Part shown: positions 1-9,896 of the stretch, in pieces
Position numbering within the stretch: position 1 is the stretch's first letter
How the letters are laid out: every line of letters starts with the position of its first letter
NCBI GenBank assembly: GCA_009930475.1
Contig: RZYC01000015.1
Location: forward strand, 1 to 64,000
Reading direction: 5' to 3'
From: Spartobacteria bacterium
Lineage (GTDB): Bacteria > Verrucomicrobiota > Kiritimatiellia > RZYC01
DNA: 64,000 bases
Notes under the pieces: model-generated
Told to the model about the DNA's origin: nothing
The model's database searches: none
What the model saw: the letters and a program-made list of their open reading frames with translations, nothing else
Made by a program: the position numbers and the translations under genes

Positions 1-86
1 GTTTCCTCCACCAGTTCTGCGGCCAGCACTTTGAATGCATCCACTTTACTCTTTTTGACAAAATGTGTTGCGACAACAATGATCAT
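1..86 (-). CDS. Antibiotic biosynthesis monooxygenase (ABM) family protein, N-terminal fragment
   Basis: The minus strand encodes 28 residues beginning MIIVVATHFVKKSKVDAF and ending LAAELVEE before the window edge, so the C-terminus is missing. Small ABM-fold proteins (about 95-100 residues, often called putative quinol monooxygenases) begin in just this way, with a beta strand followed by a 'K..vdaF..la.eLv.eT' helix. The start is supported by an AAAGGA-like ribosome site about 8 bases upstream. The family covers cofactor-free oxygenation of quinols as well as proteins of unknown role, so the substrate cannot be inferred. It diverges from the next gene. Confidence 0.6.
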   Translation of the reverse strand, partial: MIIVVATHFVKKSKVDAFKVLAAELVEE

Positions 87-291
87 TTTAGATTCCTTTC
101 TTTACGAAGTGAGTTAAAAACACAGACAGGACAGGGTATACACGGTACCTTATCATTAATACACCATAATCACAGTCCTAACAAAAATCTAACATCACAA
201 GTGATACTGCAGCTCAACCTTGACACGAACGTATATTTTTGGTCGCCTGATTCGTTCAAATTATCCATCAAGCTATTCGGGATCACCATTT

Positions 292-993
292 ATGAATGAA
301 ACATATGACATCAATTATGAATTTCGCCTAGTTGACGGCCCTGTCAAAATTTTCAAAATTTCACTGGATCCGAAAACTCTTGGGCTCGTTTCTAAAGCAA
401 ATCAAAAAACTCCGGAATGGTCCCGTCTCGAATTTCACCAATGCCAGTGCTGCAGCCGTACGACGAAAGACCACACGCAGTGTCCTCTGTGTCTAAATAT
501 TTCTGAAATTGTTGAAACCTTTAAATCTGTCCGATCCATTGACAAATGTGTTGTTCAATGCACCACCCCGGACAGAACCGTTTTAAAGGAAACCGATGTA
601 CAGGAAGGCCTGTCCTCCATCCTCGGTATCATCATGGCCACAAGTGACTGTTCAAAAATGCATTTTCTTAGGCCTATGGCCCGTTTTCATCTTCCCTTTT
701 CCACCGCCGATGAAACCATTATTCGATCGACGTCTTTCTTCCTGCTGCGGCAGTATTTTGAATATCGAAAAGGCAATGTTTCGGCCATTAATCTGCAGGG
801 GCTCGATAAACATTATGAGGATCTTCAGCTGGTCAATGCCGGTATTCTGGCACGGATTAATGCCATTACGCCGAAAGATGCAGGGAGTAACGCCGTTACT
901 ATTTTAAACTCTTTAGCCGAACTTCTGGTGATGGCATGTGGAAGCAGTCTGGATTTTGTTGAAAATTATTTTACGACTGAATCATCTATTTGA
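292..993 (+). CDS. DUF6901-type protein of unknown function with Cys cluster
   Basis: The protein has 233 residues from the ATG at 292; an in-frame upstream start at 220 would add 24 unlikely residues. The N-terminus has a 'YEFRLVDG..K.FKISLD' pattern and a cysteine cluster follows (C51, C53, C54, then C64-P-L-C67), which looks like a metal site. The middle carries MATSDCSKMHFLRPMARFHL and a following PFSTADET segment. From memory this layout (LDG strand, CxxC pair, 'LRPMxRFHLPF') is that of the uncharacterised family DUF6901. There is no signal peptide or membrane segment, so it is probably cytoplasmic. The gene stands alone between divergent neighbours. Its function is unknown. Confidence 0.7.
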   Translation: MNETYDINYEFRLVDGPVKIFKISLDPKTLGLVSKANQKTPEWSRLEFHQCQCCSRTTKDHTQCPLCLNISEIVETFKSVRSIDKCVVQCTTPDRTVLKETDVQEGLSSILGIIMATSDCSKMHFLRPMARFHLPFSTADETIIRSTSFFLLRQYFEYRKGNVSAINLQGLDKHYEDLQLVNAGILARINAITPKDAGSNAVTILNSLAELLVMACGSSLDFVENYFTTESSI

Positions 994-1114
994 GTAATGA
1001 TACCATGCTCCATGGACGCGATCTCTACCTGCAATGCACAGGTTTGTAACGCAGTGAAGAAGGACGTCCGTACTGTATGCGATAGCAGCTCTAGTCATTC
1101 GGATATGGCGGGGA

Positions 1115-1567
1115 CTAGCTGTTGCTCATACTCGCGATTTCGCCGATGAATTCGCTTACCTTTTTAAAGCGGCGATAAACGGATGCAAAACGAACATAGG
1201 CCACATCGTCGATGGCTGCGAGGCGTTTCATGATTTTTTCTCCGATCACGGTGCTAGGGACTTCGCGATCGTATTGTACATCGATTTCGTTGATGACATC
1301 GTCGATCAGTGCTTCGACCTGGGCGACGGAAAGGGGGCGTTTTTCGCAGGCCCGCAGGACGCCGGCATACATTTTCTGTTTGCTCAGTTCCTGATGAGCA
1401 CCATCGCGTTTAACGACCCGAACGGTTGATTTTACCACTTCTTCGTAGGTTGTGTATCGGTGGCTGCAGTGCAAGCACATGCGACGGCGTCGAATAACAT
1501 CGCCATTTTTTGTGGTTCGACTATCGACAACTTTATCGTCCTGACTTGAGCACTTCGGGCAACGCAT
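1115..1567 (-). CDS. nrdR: Transcriptional repressor NrdR
   Basis: NrdR senses ATP/dATP and represses ribonucleotide reductase genes. The 150-residue protein has the standard family length. It begins MRCPKCSSQDDKVVDSR with a zinc ribbon (C3, C6, C31, C34) and an RRRR basic DNA-binding stretch. An ATP-cone of about 90 residues follows, ending with the typical 'VAYVRFASVYRRFK' block. The ATG at 1567 is chosen because of a GGAG site 7-8 bases upstream; a longer in-frame reading to 1813 runs through the promoter and is rejected. No nrd reductase gene is in this window. A strong promoter lies upstream at 1625-1653. Confidence 0.95.
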   Translation of the reverse strand: MRCPKCSSQDDKVVDSRTTKNGDVIRRRRMCLHCSHRYTTYEEVVKSTVRVVKRDGAHQELSKQKMYAGVLRACEKRPLSVAQVEALIDDVINEIDVQYDREVPSTVIGEKIMKRLAAIDDVAYVRFASVYRRFKKVSEFIGEIASMSNS

Positions 1568-1624
1568 ATTTTCACTCTCCAGATTGGTTGAAACGGTTAT
1601 TGGCATATGAAGCAAGATGGAAAA

Positions 1625-1653
1625 GTTATACATACAATATGTGGTACAGTCAA
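1625..1653 (-). promoter_or_regulatory. Sigma-70-type promoter of nrdR with a palindrome in the spacer
   Basis: On the minus strand the -35 TTGACT (1653-1648) and -10 TATAAC (1630-1625) are separated by exactly 17 bases. The spacer and first -10 base contain ACATA-ttg-TATGT, a perfect 5-bp-arm inverted repeat in a position where a bound repressor would block RNA polymerase. Its spacing differs from the usual NrdR box, so autoregulation is only a guess. Confidence 0.65.
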
Positions 1654-1787
1654 GAATTGTCCGATGATCCTTCTGATATCCTTGCGGTGCATCGACTTCC
1701 TGCGCAGGGCATGTAAGATGGGCCGTACTTTTTCTTTGACAAAGGCAAGGAAACTTCTTCATGATCAGATTTTTTCGGAGTGAAGCA

Positions 1788-2504
1788 ATGATACAAAAAA
1801 AACGTTCATACATTTTTGGGCTGTCTCTTATCGGGCTCCTTGTTTTTGCGTTGTGCCATGCGTGTCGTGCCGGACAGGTGCGGCACCCGATCAGCGGGGC
1901 GATTTCTGTACTGCTGTCCTATGTGGAACCACCCGAACCGAAAGTGCTGGCCTGTTTCGGTGACAGCATCACCGAAGGGGTTGATTCGTCCATCATGTCT
2001 TATCCGGAGCGGATACAGGATGCCAATACCAACATTGTGGTATACAACTGCGGACTGGGCGGGGAGCAGTCCTGTCAGGCGGTGAGCCGGATCTCCAGTG
2101 TGATCAGCACCTATAAGCCGGATCTGATGATTATTCAGTTTGGATTCAATGACATTTTTGCTCAGCGCAGAACACCCGGCGAAGTGCTGAGCAGTCTGTC
2201 CAGCCTCGTTCAAACCTGTTTAAGCAACGAAATCATCCCCATTATGTGCACGCTGCTGCCGACGACACGTTCCTATATTGATCAACACGATCTCTATGAT
2301 TTGAATGTGCTGATTAAATCCTATGCCAAAACCAATAATATCAATTACGTCGATCTGAATCTTATTTTTTGGCAACTTGACTGGGCCAATTGGGGAATGG
2401 GGCTGATTTCCAGCGATGGGGTGCATCCCAATAACTGGGGTACGCAGGTTATGGCGGATTCCTTCAATCAAAAAGTCATCGAGATTCTGGCCACGATCGA
2501 TTAA
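1788..2504 (+). CDS. SGNH/GDSL hydrolase, exported
   Basis: A 238-residue esterase-like protein. A hydrophobic N-terminal signal or anchor (residues about 8-26) is followed by block I GDSITEG with nucleophile Ser60, block II glycine in GLGGEQS, block III GFND, and block V DGVHPN supplying Asp210 and His213. The family removes or transfers acyl groups on lipids or glycans outside the cytoplasm. The start at 1788 follows CGGAG at proper spacing; the upstream ATG at 1761 has no such site. It lies 24 bases before a large membrane protein and is probably co-transcribed with it, so a joint role in surface-glycan processing is plausible but unproven. Confidence 0.85.
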   Translation: MIQKKRSYIFGLSLIGLLVFALCHACRAGQVRHPISGAISVLLSYVEPPEPKVLACFGDSITEGVDSSIMSYPERIQDANTNIVVYNCGLGGEQSCQAVSRISSVISTYKPDLMIIQFGFNDIFAQRRTPGEVLSSLSSLVQTCLSNEIIPIMCTLLPTTRSYIDQHDLYDLNVLIKSYAKTNNINYVDLNLIFWQLDWANWGMGLISSDGVHPNNWGTQVMADSFNQKVIEILATID

Positions 2505-2528
2505 ACCATCTCACCTTCAGGAGTCTTT

Positions 2529-5090
2529 GTGAAAAAAGACGGTATATTCTTTGGACTTATAGTCACGCTATTCATGACCTTGGTGCTGTCGGTGATCATC
2601 ACCTGGCCGCTGCCGCAATACGCTTCCCGCGGCATAGCGGCATCGCATCGACCGGAGCAGGGGGGGCCGCGCGCCATGATTCCCGGGGATCATCTACAGC
2701 TGATGTATTTCTACCAGTTGATGGATGGTTTTATATCCGGGGAAACGCCCTGGCTGCATAATTTGTACGAATTCAATGAGGGCGACGACGCGGCTCGTTA
2801 TGAACCGGACTTCTATTATATGCCCTTTTCTCTATTGTTCACGGCGGGTGCCGTCACGGGGAATTTTGCTGTGGCATGGAATCTCACAGGGTTTATTGCG
2901 TTTTGGATGACGGCCTTCGGGACATGGCTGCTGCTGCGTCGATTTGCCTCGTCGCGATGGCTGCTGCTGGCAGGTGCGGCGGTCAGCATCATGCTGCCGT
3001 ATCGCTGGATTACCTTTCTGCAGGGGAGTCCTACCGGGGTTGGCATGACCTATGTTCCCTTTATTTTATGGGGGCTTGATATTGCGATTCGGGATGGACG
3101 TGCACGAGGCGGCGCCATCAGCGGGCTGTGCCTGCTTCTGTCGGGCTGGTGTGATATGCACACCTTTTTCTTTTCTGCCCTGTTGACGCCGTTCTGGTGT
3201 ATCTTCTGTTATCTCTACGACGGTGTGGATTTCAGCTGGAGGCGTATCGGGCGCACGATCGTATCCATGATTCCCTTTGTGACTTTTATCGGGCTGGTCG
3301 GTCTCCAGGCCTGGCTGGTTCACGCACTTCTGCAGGATGCCTCGTCATCGCAGACCGGCCGAACCATTGGCGAAGTGCTGTTGTTTTCCCCTCGCTCCAA
3401 TGGATTTTTCGGCATGGATCCACAGGGACTCAGTGCCATCCTGTATCTGAGCATCAGCATTGCAGCCGTCTTCATCCTGGGTTTTGCGGCATGGGGGCGC
3501 AGATTGCTGGATCATCCCTCTGCTGTGACGGTAGGGCGCTTTGTGCTGTACCTGCTTCTTCTGGTCGGCGTCGGGGGTGTGCTGCTACTTTCGCTGGGGC
3601 CGAACATGTTCTCTCACGGCGATTTATGGTGGGAACGCTTATGCAAAGTGATTCCACCCTATGCCATGATTCGACAACCAGCCAAGATTTTCACCATATT
3701 ACCGACGCTGCTGGCGGTGCTGCTGGTGCTTCCTTTTGCAGAACTCAGCGAAAAGCGGACGTGGCCGGTTTTCCTTCTTTCCCTTCTGTTTATCGGGGGC
3801 ATGGTGACAGAAACATCGCTGCGCATTGATCCCACCATCTGTCTGCTTGATTACAAACAGGATGCCTACGCCGCCGTGAAACGAGACGCGCATCACATGG
3901 CTGAAACCGCTCGGGCCGTTGCTGTTCCGCTTTGGCCCGGCGATACGCACTGGTCCTCCATCTATCAGTATTATGGAGCCACCTATGCGGTTCGCATGCT
4001 CAACGGCTACAGCCCCAATGTGACCGGCCGATACATAAATGACATCTTTATGCGGTTTGAAGGATTGAATCGCGGCTATGTGTCCGATGAGCTTTTGGAC
4101 GATCTGCTGTCCCGAGGCATTGATCATCTTATCGTTCATGAAGATGCTTTCCCGGAGAAAGTCAGTCCATTCGGGGTATCGCAGACGTTGAGTCAATTCT
4201 TGGCTCATCCGCGCATCAAATTACTCAAGCAGGAACAGGCTGTCTGGGCCTTTGCCATAGTCGCTGAACCCAACAACAAAAATATCATTCACACCGGCTG
4301 GGATATCGACAGTCCCACGCTTCGCTGGGATCTGGAGCGGGAACAGATGACCCATGCCGAGGTCATTGATGATCCGTCGCATGTGCACGGACACGGTTAT
4401 GCCCGGCTCAACCAAAGTGACAGCGCCGTTCTCATAGGCGAGACCGAACTGTTTTATCGTCCGACCCTTCGATTATCCATTCGGGTACGGGGGCATGGTA
4501 CCGCTGACATCGATATCGCGATCAATGGGGAAACAGCCCGTCATTCAACCCGCATCGATTCGGACGAGTGGATTTGGCTTGATGTTCCGTTTCCCGCTTT
4601 TTCAGGCTTTCAGCGTCACATAGCCATGACGCTGCGTTCGCCCGAGGGCCGCATCGATGCGGATTACGCCTATATCGGCATGGGGCGCACGCTAAGTGAC
4701 ATCCAGCCCGGCGAAACCATACACATTCCTGCGCCCAGTCTTTTTCACGCCGGTTATTCCTCTCTGGAGGACAACAGTGTCACTCTGCTGCCGCATTATA
4801 CTGCGGCCGATCATGTGGTCTATGGCCCGCGCCTGCCGCTGCCCGTCGGCATCTACCGCTTTGTCTTTCATCAGCGAACGGAGCCGGGTCTCACCAATTT
4901 GGCGGGCACCATCCAGTTCCGTTATCCCGGAGATATCGCCAATCCTGATTCCACGGAGGTTTATGCGAATCAGCCCGACACATCGGTACCGTTTATCCAG
5001 ACCGACAATCTGCCTGTGACGTGGGATTTCCGGTATACGCGCAAGGTGCCGGTCATCATGACCGGGCTGGACGTTATTCGCCTCAAATAA
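2529..5090 (+). CDS. Large multi-pass membrane protein, GT-C-glycosyltransferase-like
   Basis: 853 residues from a GTG start preceded by CAGGAG. The N-terminal half (residues about 5-460) has roughly ten hydrophobic segments, with an early periplasmic loop containing acidic residues (PGDHLQ, EGDDAARYEPD). The C-terminal 380 residues are soluble, with a likely beta-rich domain near the end. The topology resembles GT-C enzymes, which transfer sugars from polyprenyl-phosphate donors on the outer face of the membrane. I do not recognise a specific family signature, so the catalytic role is inference. It is linked to the upstream SGNH hydrolase. Confidence 0.55.
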   Translation: MKKDGIFFGLIVTLFMTLVLSVIITWPLPQYASRGIAASHRPEQGGPRAMIPGDHLQLMYFYQLMDGFISGETPWLHNLYEFNEGDDAARYEPDFYYMPFSLLFTAGAVTGNFAVAWNLTGFIAFWMTAFGTWLLLRRFASSRWLLLAGAAVSIMLPYRWITFLQGSPTGVGMTYVPFILWGLDIAIRDGRARGGAISGLCLLLSGWCDMHTFFFSALLTPFWCIFCYLYDGVDFSWRRIGRTIVSMIPFVTFIGLVGLQAWLVHALLQDASSSQTGRTIGEVLLFSPRSNGFFGMDPQGLSAILYLSISIAAVFILGFAAWGRRLLDHPSAVTVGRFVLYLLLLVGVGGVLLLSLGPNMFSHGDLWWERLCKVIPPYAMIRQPAKIFTILPTLLAVLLVLPFAELSEKRTWPVFLLSLLFIGGMVTETSLRIDPTICLLDYKQDAYAAVKRDAHHMAETARAVAVPLWPGDTHWSSIYQYYGATYAVRMLNGYSPNVTGRYINDIFMRFEGLNRGYVSDELLDDLLSRGIDHLIVHEDAFPEKVSPFGVSQTLSQFLAHPRIKLLKQEQAVWAFAIVAEPNNKNIIHTGWDIDSPTLRWDLEREQMTHAEVIDDPSHVHGHGYARLNQSDSAVLIGETELFYRPTLRLSIRVRGHGTADIDIAINGETARHSTRIDSDEWIWLDVPFPAFSGFQRHIAMTLRSPEGRIDADYAYIGMGRTLSDIQPGETIHIPAPSLFHAGYSSLEDNSVTLLPHYTAADHVVYGPRLPLPVGIYRFVFHQRTEPGLTNLAGTIQFRYPGDIANPDSTEVYANQPDTSVPFIQTDNLPVTWDFRYTRKVPVIMTGLDVIRLK

Positions 5091-5204
5091 ATGCCGGCGC
5101 AAAAGCAGGGTTTATCCAGCGATCAGGGCGGAAGGTCAACGAGTATAAAAAGATCATGATTGAATTATTTTATATCAAAGTTACTATCTCGCGTTATTTC
5201 TGTG

Positions 5205-5266
5205 GATAGATATCTATCGTTCCAATGATTGGAACTATTTTTAAAGAAAGTTCCAATGACTGGAAC
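5205..5266. repeat. Palindrome array upstream of the nitroreductase operon
   Basis: Three palindromes lie side by side: a perfect 14-bp GATAGATATCTATC (5205-5218), immediately followed by GTTCCAATGATTGGAAC (5219-5235, perfect 8-bp arms around one base), then GTTCCAATGACTGGAAC (5250-5266, one mismatch). The centres of the last two are 31 bases apart. The array sits just upstream of the ribosome site of the gene at 5294. The same TTCCAATSATTGGAA core recurs at 40021-40100, also next to a start codon. Confidence 0.85.
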
Positions 5267-5293
5267 ATCATTTTTAACCTTAGGGAGCAGAAT

Positions 5294-5809
5294 ATGGACG
5301 GCATAGAAACGATTTTGACGAGAAGAAGCATTCGTAAATACGATGGACAGATAGTGGATGAAGCGGTGCTGGACGAAGTGATTGCCTGCGGCATGGCGTC
5401 GCCCAGCGGCTTTGAGGGACGGCCCTGGCATTTTGTAAAGATTACGGATGCCTCGCTGATGAATCAACTGGCAGATGCTATGGAAGGCTGCGATATGATG
5501 CGGGAAACATCGACAGGTATTCTTGTATGCGGGGATACATCTCAGGACAAACTGCCGGGAATCTGGATACAGGATTGTGCGGCCTGCACACAGAACATGC
5601 TGCTGGCCATACACGCAAAAGGATTGGCATCGGTATGGATGGCCATGTATATGGTAGAAGTCCGCGAATCGGCATGCCGGCGCATTCTGGGTGTACCGGA
5701 AAACCTGATTCCTTTTGCCCTGCTGCCCATCGGCGGCGCGGCGGAAACCGGCAGTGCAGACCCGCGAAAAGATAAAGGCCGCGTGCATTTGAACCATTGG
5801 GACGCTTAA
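5294..5809 (+). CDS. Nitroreductase family protein (FMN-dependent oxidoreductase)
   Basis: 171 residues, the length of compact nitroreductases. It opens MDGIETILTRRSIRKYDG, the family's R-R-S-x-R-x-[YF] FMN phosphate-binding block, and continues with 'ASPSGFEGRPWHFVKI', an FMN-contact segment. The C-terminal half has 'AACTQNMLLAIHAKGLASVW', where the family contacts flavin and dimer partner. Such enzymes use NAD(P)H to reduce nitro compounds, quinones or flavins. The start at 5294 follows GGGAG; an in-frame ATG at 5228 reads through the palindromes and would add a spurious N-terminus. It is first in a tight run that continues to truA. Confidence 0.9.
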   Translation: MDGIETILTRRSIRKYDGQIVDEAVLDEVIACGMASPSGFEGRPWHFVKITDASLMNQLADAMEGCDMMRETSTGILVCGDTSQDKLPGIWIQDCAACTQNMLLAIHAKGLASVWMAMYMVEVRESACRRILGVPENLIPFALLPIGGAAETGSADPRKDKGRVHLNHWDA

Positions 5810-5824
5810 TATTTAGGAAAAATA

Positions 5825-6952
5825 ATGATGAATAATAAATCAATGACCGTGCCCTTCGCTGATATGGTACGTAATACCAATGCGATACGCGAACAATTAC
5901 ATCAGGCGGCTATTCGGGTAATCGATAGCGGCCATTATATCGGTGGACCGGAAGTGACAGGCTTTGAGCAGGAAATGGCGCAGTGGCTGGGAGTGGATGA
6001 AATTTGCGCGACAGGCTGTGCTACATCGGGTCTTACCGCCTGTCTGAAAGGCTTAGGTATCGGGGTAGGGGACGAAGTGATCACCACGGTGCACACGGCC
6101 ATTCCCACCGCAGAAGCCATCACGCTCAGCGGAGCCGGGGTGGTATTTGCCGACATTGACGGGGCGGGTGCCTACAATATGAATGTAGATTTATTGGAAC
6201 CGCTCATAACAGATAAAACCAAAGCCATCATTGCCGTGCATCTATATGGGCAGCCGCTGGATCTGGACGTGATCTGTGCCTTGGCTGAAAAGCACGGTTT
6301 ATATGTCATAGAAGACTGCGCGCAGGCACAGGGTGCCCGGTATAAAGGTCAACTGGCAGGCACACGCGGCGATGCGGCGGCCTTCAGTTTCTTTCCATCG
6401 AAGAATCTGGGCGGGTTTGGCGACGGGGGAGCGATTACCGCAAAACAGCCCGAGGTACTGAAAAAAGCCCGGATGTTCTGCAATCACGGTCGCATTAAAA
6501 AATACCTGCATGAATTCGAAGGCATGAACAGTCGACTGGATGCGCTGCAGGCGGCCTTGCTGCGCGTGGAGCTGACACAGCTGGATGCCTGGAATGCAGC
6601 GCGGTATACAGCGGCACAGCGTTATCGGCAGTCCCTGGCCTCCGTATCAGACGTGATTTGTCCAAAAGAACTGCCTGAAACCGATCCCGTCTATCACGTC
6701 TTTGTGATTATGGTAGATGATCGGGAGGCACTGGCGGCGTACTTAAAAGAAAAAGGGATCGCCACCGGCGTACATTATCCCGCGTCGCTGAATATGCAGC
6801 CGGCCTATGCTTATATGAATCAGGGGAAAGGACATTTTCCAAAGGCGGAATACGCATGTAATCACATGCTGTCCCTTCCCATGTTCCCGAGCATTACAGA
6901 GGAAGAAATCGACTATACCTGCGAGCAGATTAAAGCTTATTTTTCGAGGTAG
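5825..6952 (+). CDS. DegT/DnrJ/EryC1/StrS-family PLP-dependent sugar aminotransferase
   Basis: 375 residues. These enzymes convert keto-sugar nucleotides to amino sugars, using PLP. Visible features are the substrate/PLP segment around ATGCATSG (residues 62-69), IEDCAQAQG with Asp164 that contacts the pyridine nitrogen, and SFFPSKNLGGFGDGG with the Schiff-base Lys193. It begins 15 bases after the nitroreductase and ends 3 bases before a GT2 gene. A Gfo/Idh/MocA dehydrogenase lies three genes on. That pairing is typical of UDP-amino-sugar pathways (as in WbpB/WbpE), so it probably makes an amino sugar for LPS or another glycan. Confidence 0.9.
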   Translation: MMNNKSMTVPFADMVRNTNAIREQLHQAAIRVIDSGHYIGGPEVTGFEQEMAQWLGVDEICATGCATSGLTACLKGLGIGVGDEVITTVHTAIPTAEAITLSGAGVVFADIDGAGAYNMNVDLLEPLITDKTKAIIAVHLYGQPLDLDVICALAEKHGLYVIEDCAQAQGARYKGQLAGTRGDAAAFSFFPSKNLGGFGDGGAITAKQPEVLKKARMFCNHGRIKKYLHEFEGMNSRLDALQAALLRVELTQLDAWNAARYTAAQRYRQSLASVSDVICPKELPETDPVYHVFVIMVDDREALAAYLKEKGIATGVHYPASLNMQPAYAYMNQGKGHFPKAEYACNHMLSLPMFPSITEEEIDYTCEQIKAYFSR

Positions 6953-6955
6953 CCA

Positions 6956-7717
6956 ATGAATATTCAGGAAGCAAATCCCCATCAGATTGCGGTCTCGGTC
7001 GTGGTGCCGGTCTTTAATGAGGAGGAAAATATTTTCCCGTTATTAAAAGAGATCGACGGCGTAATGAAGAGCATCAGTACGTCCTATGAAGTGATCTACG
7101 TCGATGATAAAAGCACCGACAAAAGCCTTGCCGTACTAAAAGAGGCCTGCAAAACCTATCCGGCACTGCGCATCATTTTGCATGACATTAATTCAGGCGA
7201 AAGCGCGGCCAGTGCCACCGGAATGCAGCATGCGGCTGGCGATGTCATTATTACCATCGATGCCGATCTGCAGAATGATCCGGCGGACATTCCGGAATTG
7301 CTGAACCACCTGACCGGCAATGTGGTGGCTGTATGCGGCGTACGCAGGAAGCGGGAAGATGACTGGGTTAAACGGCTGTCCTCCCGCATCGCCAATGCGG
7401 TGCGCAACGGGATCACAGGCGACCGGATTGCCGACGCAGGGTGCACCTATCGTGCGCTGCGCAAATCAGCACTGAAAGAAATTCCGGTCTTCAATGGACT
7501 GCATCGCTTTTTACCCACCATTTTGCGGCTTCAAGGATATGAAGTGAAAGAAATACTGGTCAATCATCGTCCGCGAACCGCAGGGGTCTCCAAGTACGGC
7601 GTGGGCAATCGCGCCTGGCGGGGACTGGTGGACTGTATGGCGATGCGCTGGTACAAGAAGCGCTGTGTTTCTGCGCTGCGCTGTGCGGGTGAAGTAACCG
7701 TGATTGATACCGAATGA
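6956..7717 (+). CDS. Family 2 glycosyltransferase (polyprenyl-phosphate sugar synthase-like)
   Basis: 253 residues. The N-terminus has VSVVVPVFNEEENI, and D-A-D (Asp102/Asp104) within IDADLQNDPADIPELL is the nucleotide-sugar/metal site of dolichyl- and polyprenyl-phosphate glycosyltransferases. The middle contains 'ADAGCTYRALRKSAL' and 'FNGLHRFLP', also typical of that group. Unlike ArnC-type enzymes it has no C-terminal transmembrane pair, so it is probably a peripheral cytoplasmic-face enzyme. Its stop overlaps the next start (ATGA), indicating translational coupling to a TVP38/DedA-like membrane protein. Confidence 0.9.
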   Translation: MNIQEANPHQIAVSVVVPVFNEEENIFPLLKEIDGVMKSISTSYEVIYVDDKSTDKSLAVLKEACKTYPALRIILHDINSGESAASATGMQHAAGDVIITIDADLQNDPADIPELLNHLTGNVVAVCGVRRKREDDWVKRLSSRIANAVRNGITGDRIADAGCTYRALRKSALKEIPVFNGLHRFLPTILRLQGYEVKEILVNHRPRTAGVSKYGVGNRAWRGLVDCMAMRWYKKRCVSALRCAGEVTVIDTE

Positions 7718-8483
7718 ATAAAAAAAAGATGGAACGAACCGCAGAACAAATCAGGGTAGCCAAGGAAGATACCAATGTATCTCGCGGTCTTTTTCTGCGG
7801 GCCGTTCTCATCCTTTTACTGGTCGTCGGAAGTGCCGTTATACTCTATTTTACGCCGCTGAGAGAGTATCTGCATGAGGTGGGCCGCGTACAGGAAACCC
7901 TTGAGCGAACAGGATACTGGGCCCCCGTCATATTTATTTTTATGACGGCGGTGCTTATCATCATCGGGGTGCCGCGTCTTCTGATCTGTCCCATTGCCGG
8001 CGCGGTTTTCGGTTTTCTCTGGGGACTGGTTATTTCACAGATCGGCACGGTGCTGGGTGCATACTTGACCTTTCTGTTTGTTCGCTGGGGAGGGCGTGAC
8101 TTTGTACTGCGCCACTGGCCAAAACTCCAGAACATGACCACCGTGTTCTCGAAGCGGGGTGTTGCGTCGGTCTTTCTGGCTCGTCAGCTGCCGCTGGGCG
8201 GGATTTTTGTCAATCTCATATTGGGGTTAACCCCGGTAACTCATCGCGCCTTTCTCGTCGGCACGGCATTAGGCATTATCCCTGAAGCTATTCCGGCTGT
8301 ACTGGTCGGGGCCGGAGCCATCGAAATGATGGGGAACGGACGTTCCGTGATGAAACCGTTATTGTCTATCATCAGTCTGATAGTGGTATGGTTCATCGTA
8401 TTTGAATTTTTAAAGCGCTCCAAATTGGCAGCACTGTTGTTTGAGAAAATTAAGGTGTTTTTGAAATTAAAAGGATCAGCAAA

Positions 8484-8487
<4 letters not shown>
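7714..8487 (+). CDS. TVP38/TMEM64 (DedA-like) membrane protein
   Basis: 257 residues with about five to six hydrophobic segments. A short basic N-terminus is followed by a TM segment near residues 29-49. The family core 'PRLLICPIAGAVFGFLWG' and the later 'FLARQLPLGGIFVNLILG' repeat unit follow. TVP38/TMEM64 proteins are related to DedA, a group linked to lipid scrambling and undecaprenyl-phosphate or phospholipid recycling. Here the gene overlaps a GT2 gene upstream and a sugar dehydrogenase downstream by four bases each, so handling a lipid-linked sugar carrier is a reasonable inference. Confidence 0.85.
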
Positions 8488-9566
<1,079 letters not shown>

Positions 9567-9572
9567 CGATTA

Positions 9573-9896
9573 ATGTGGATTTCTTCTTCTAAACTGCAAG
9601 AAGGCATGGTGGTGGATAGAGATATCCGGATGAATGACATTGTACTGGTTCGGGCTGATACGCCGTTATCGGTTGCTCATATCCGATCACTGAAGCGCTG
9701 GAATGTGTCACGGGTGAGTGTCATGGAACAGCCATCCGAAGAAATCAATGAGGGAGGAGACGATGGAAGAGATGTGCTTGCACAAAAAATGTGTCGTATC
9801 AATCAGTTATTTTCAAAGGTCGAGGATGATGCGGATATGATGATGATAAAGGAATGCCTTGTAAATCATCTGGAGGACAAGCATCGTGACGTATGA
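9573..9896 (+). CDS. Small protein resembling the N-terminal domain of HD-GYP proteins
   Basis: 107 residues. It starts WISSSKLQEGMVVDRDI, then 'LVRADTPLSVAHIRSLKRW', matching the 'L..GM.la.dv....G.lLl..g..L...hi..L...gi..v.v' pattern found in front of many HD-GYP phosphodiesterases. No HD-GYP domain is attached; the remainder is an acidic helix. It overlaps the HDOD gene by 11 bases, so the two are likely made together. A regulatory or adaptor role is inference only. Confidence 0.6.
   Translation: MWISSSKLQEGMVVDRDIRMNDIVLVRADTPLSVAHIRSLKRWNVSRVSVMEQPSEEINEGGDDGRDVLAQKMCRINQLFSKVEDDADMMMIKECLVNHLEDKHRDV

Noticed and set aside
1568-1813. N-terminal extension of nrdR by about 80 residues
   Set aside because: The frame stays open but crosses the nrdR promoter and the divergent gene's start; the family protein begins MRCPxC at 1567 with a good ribosome site.
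5228-5293. Extension of the nitroreductase through the palindromes
   Set aside because: The added peptide is just a translation of the repeats; the GGGAG site and family start support 5294.
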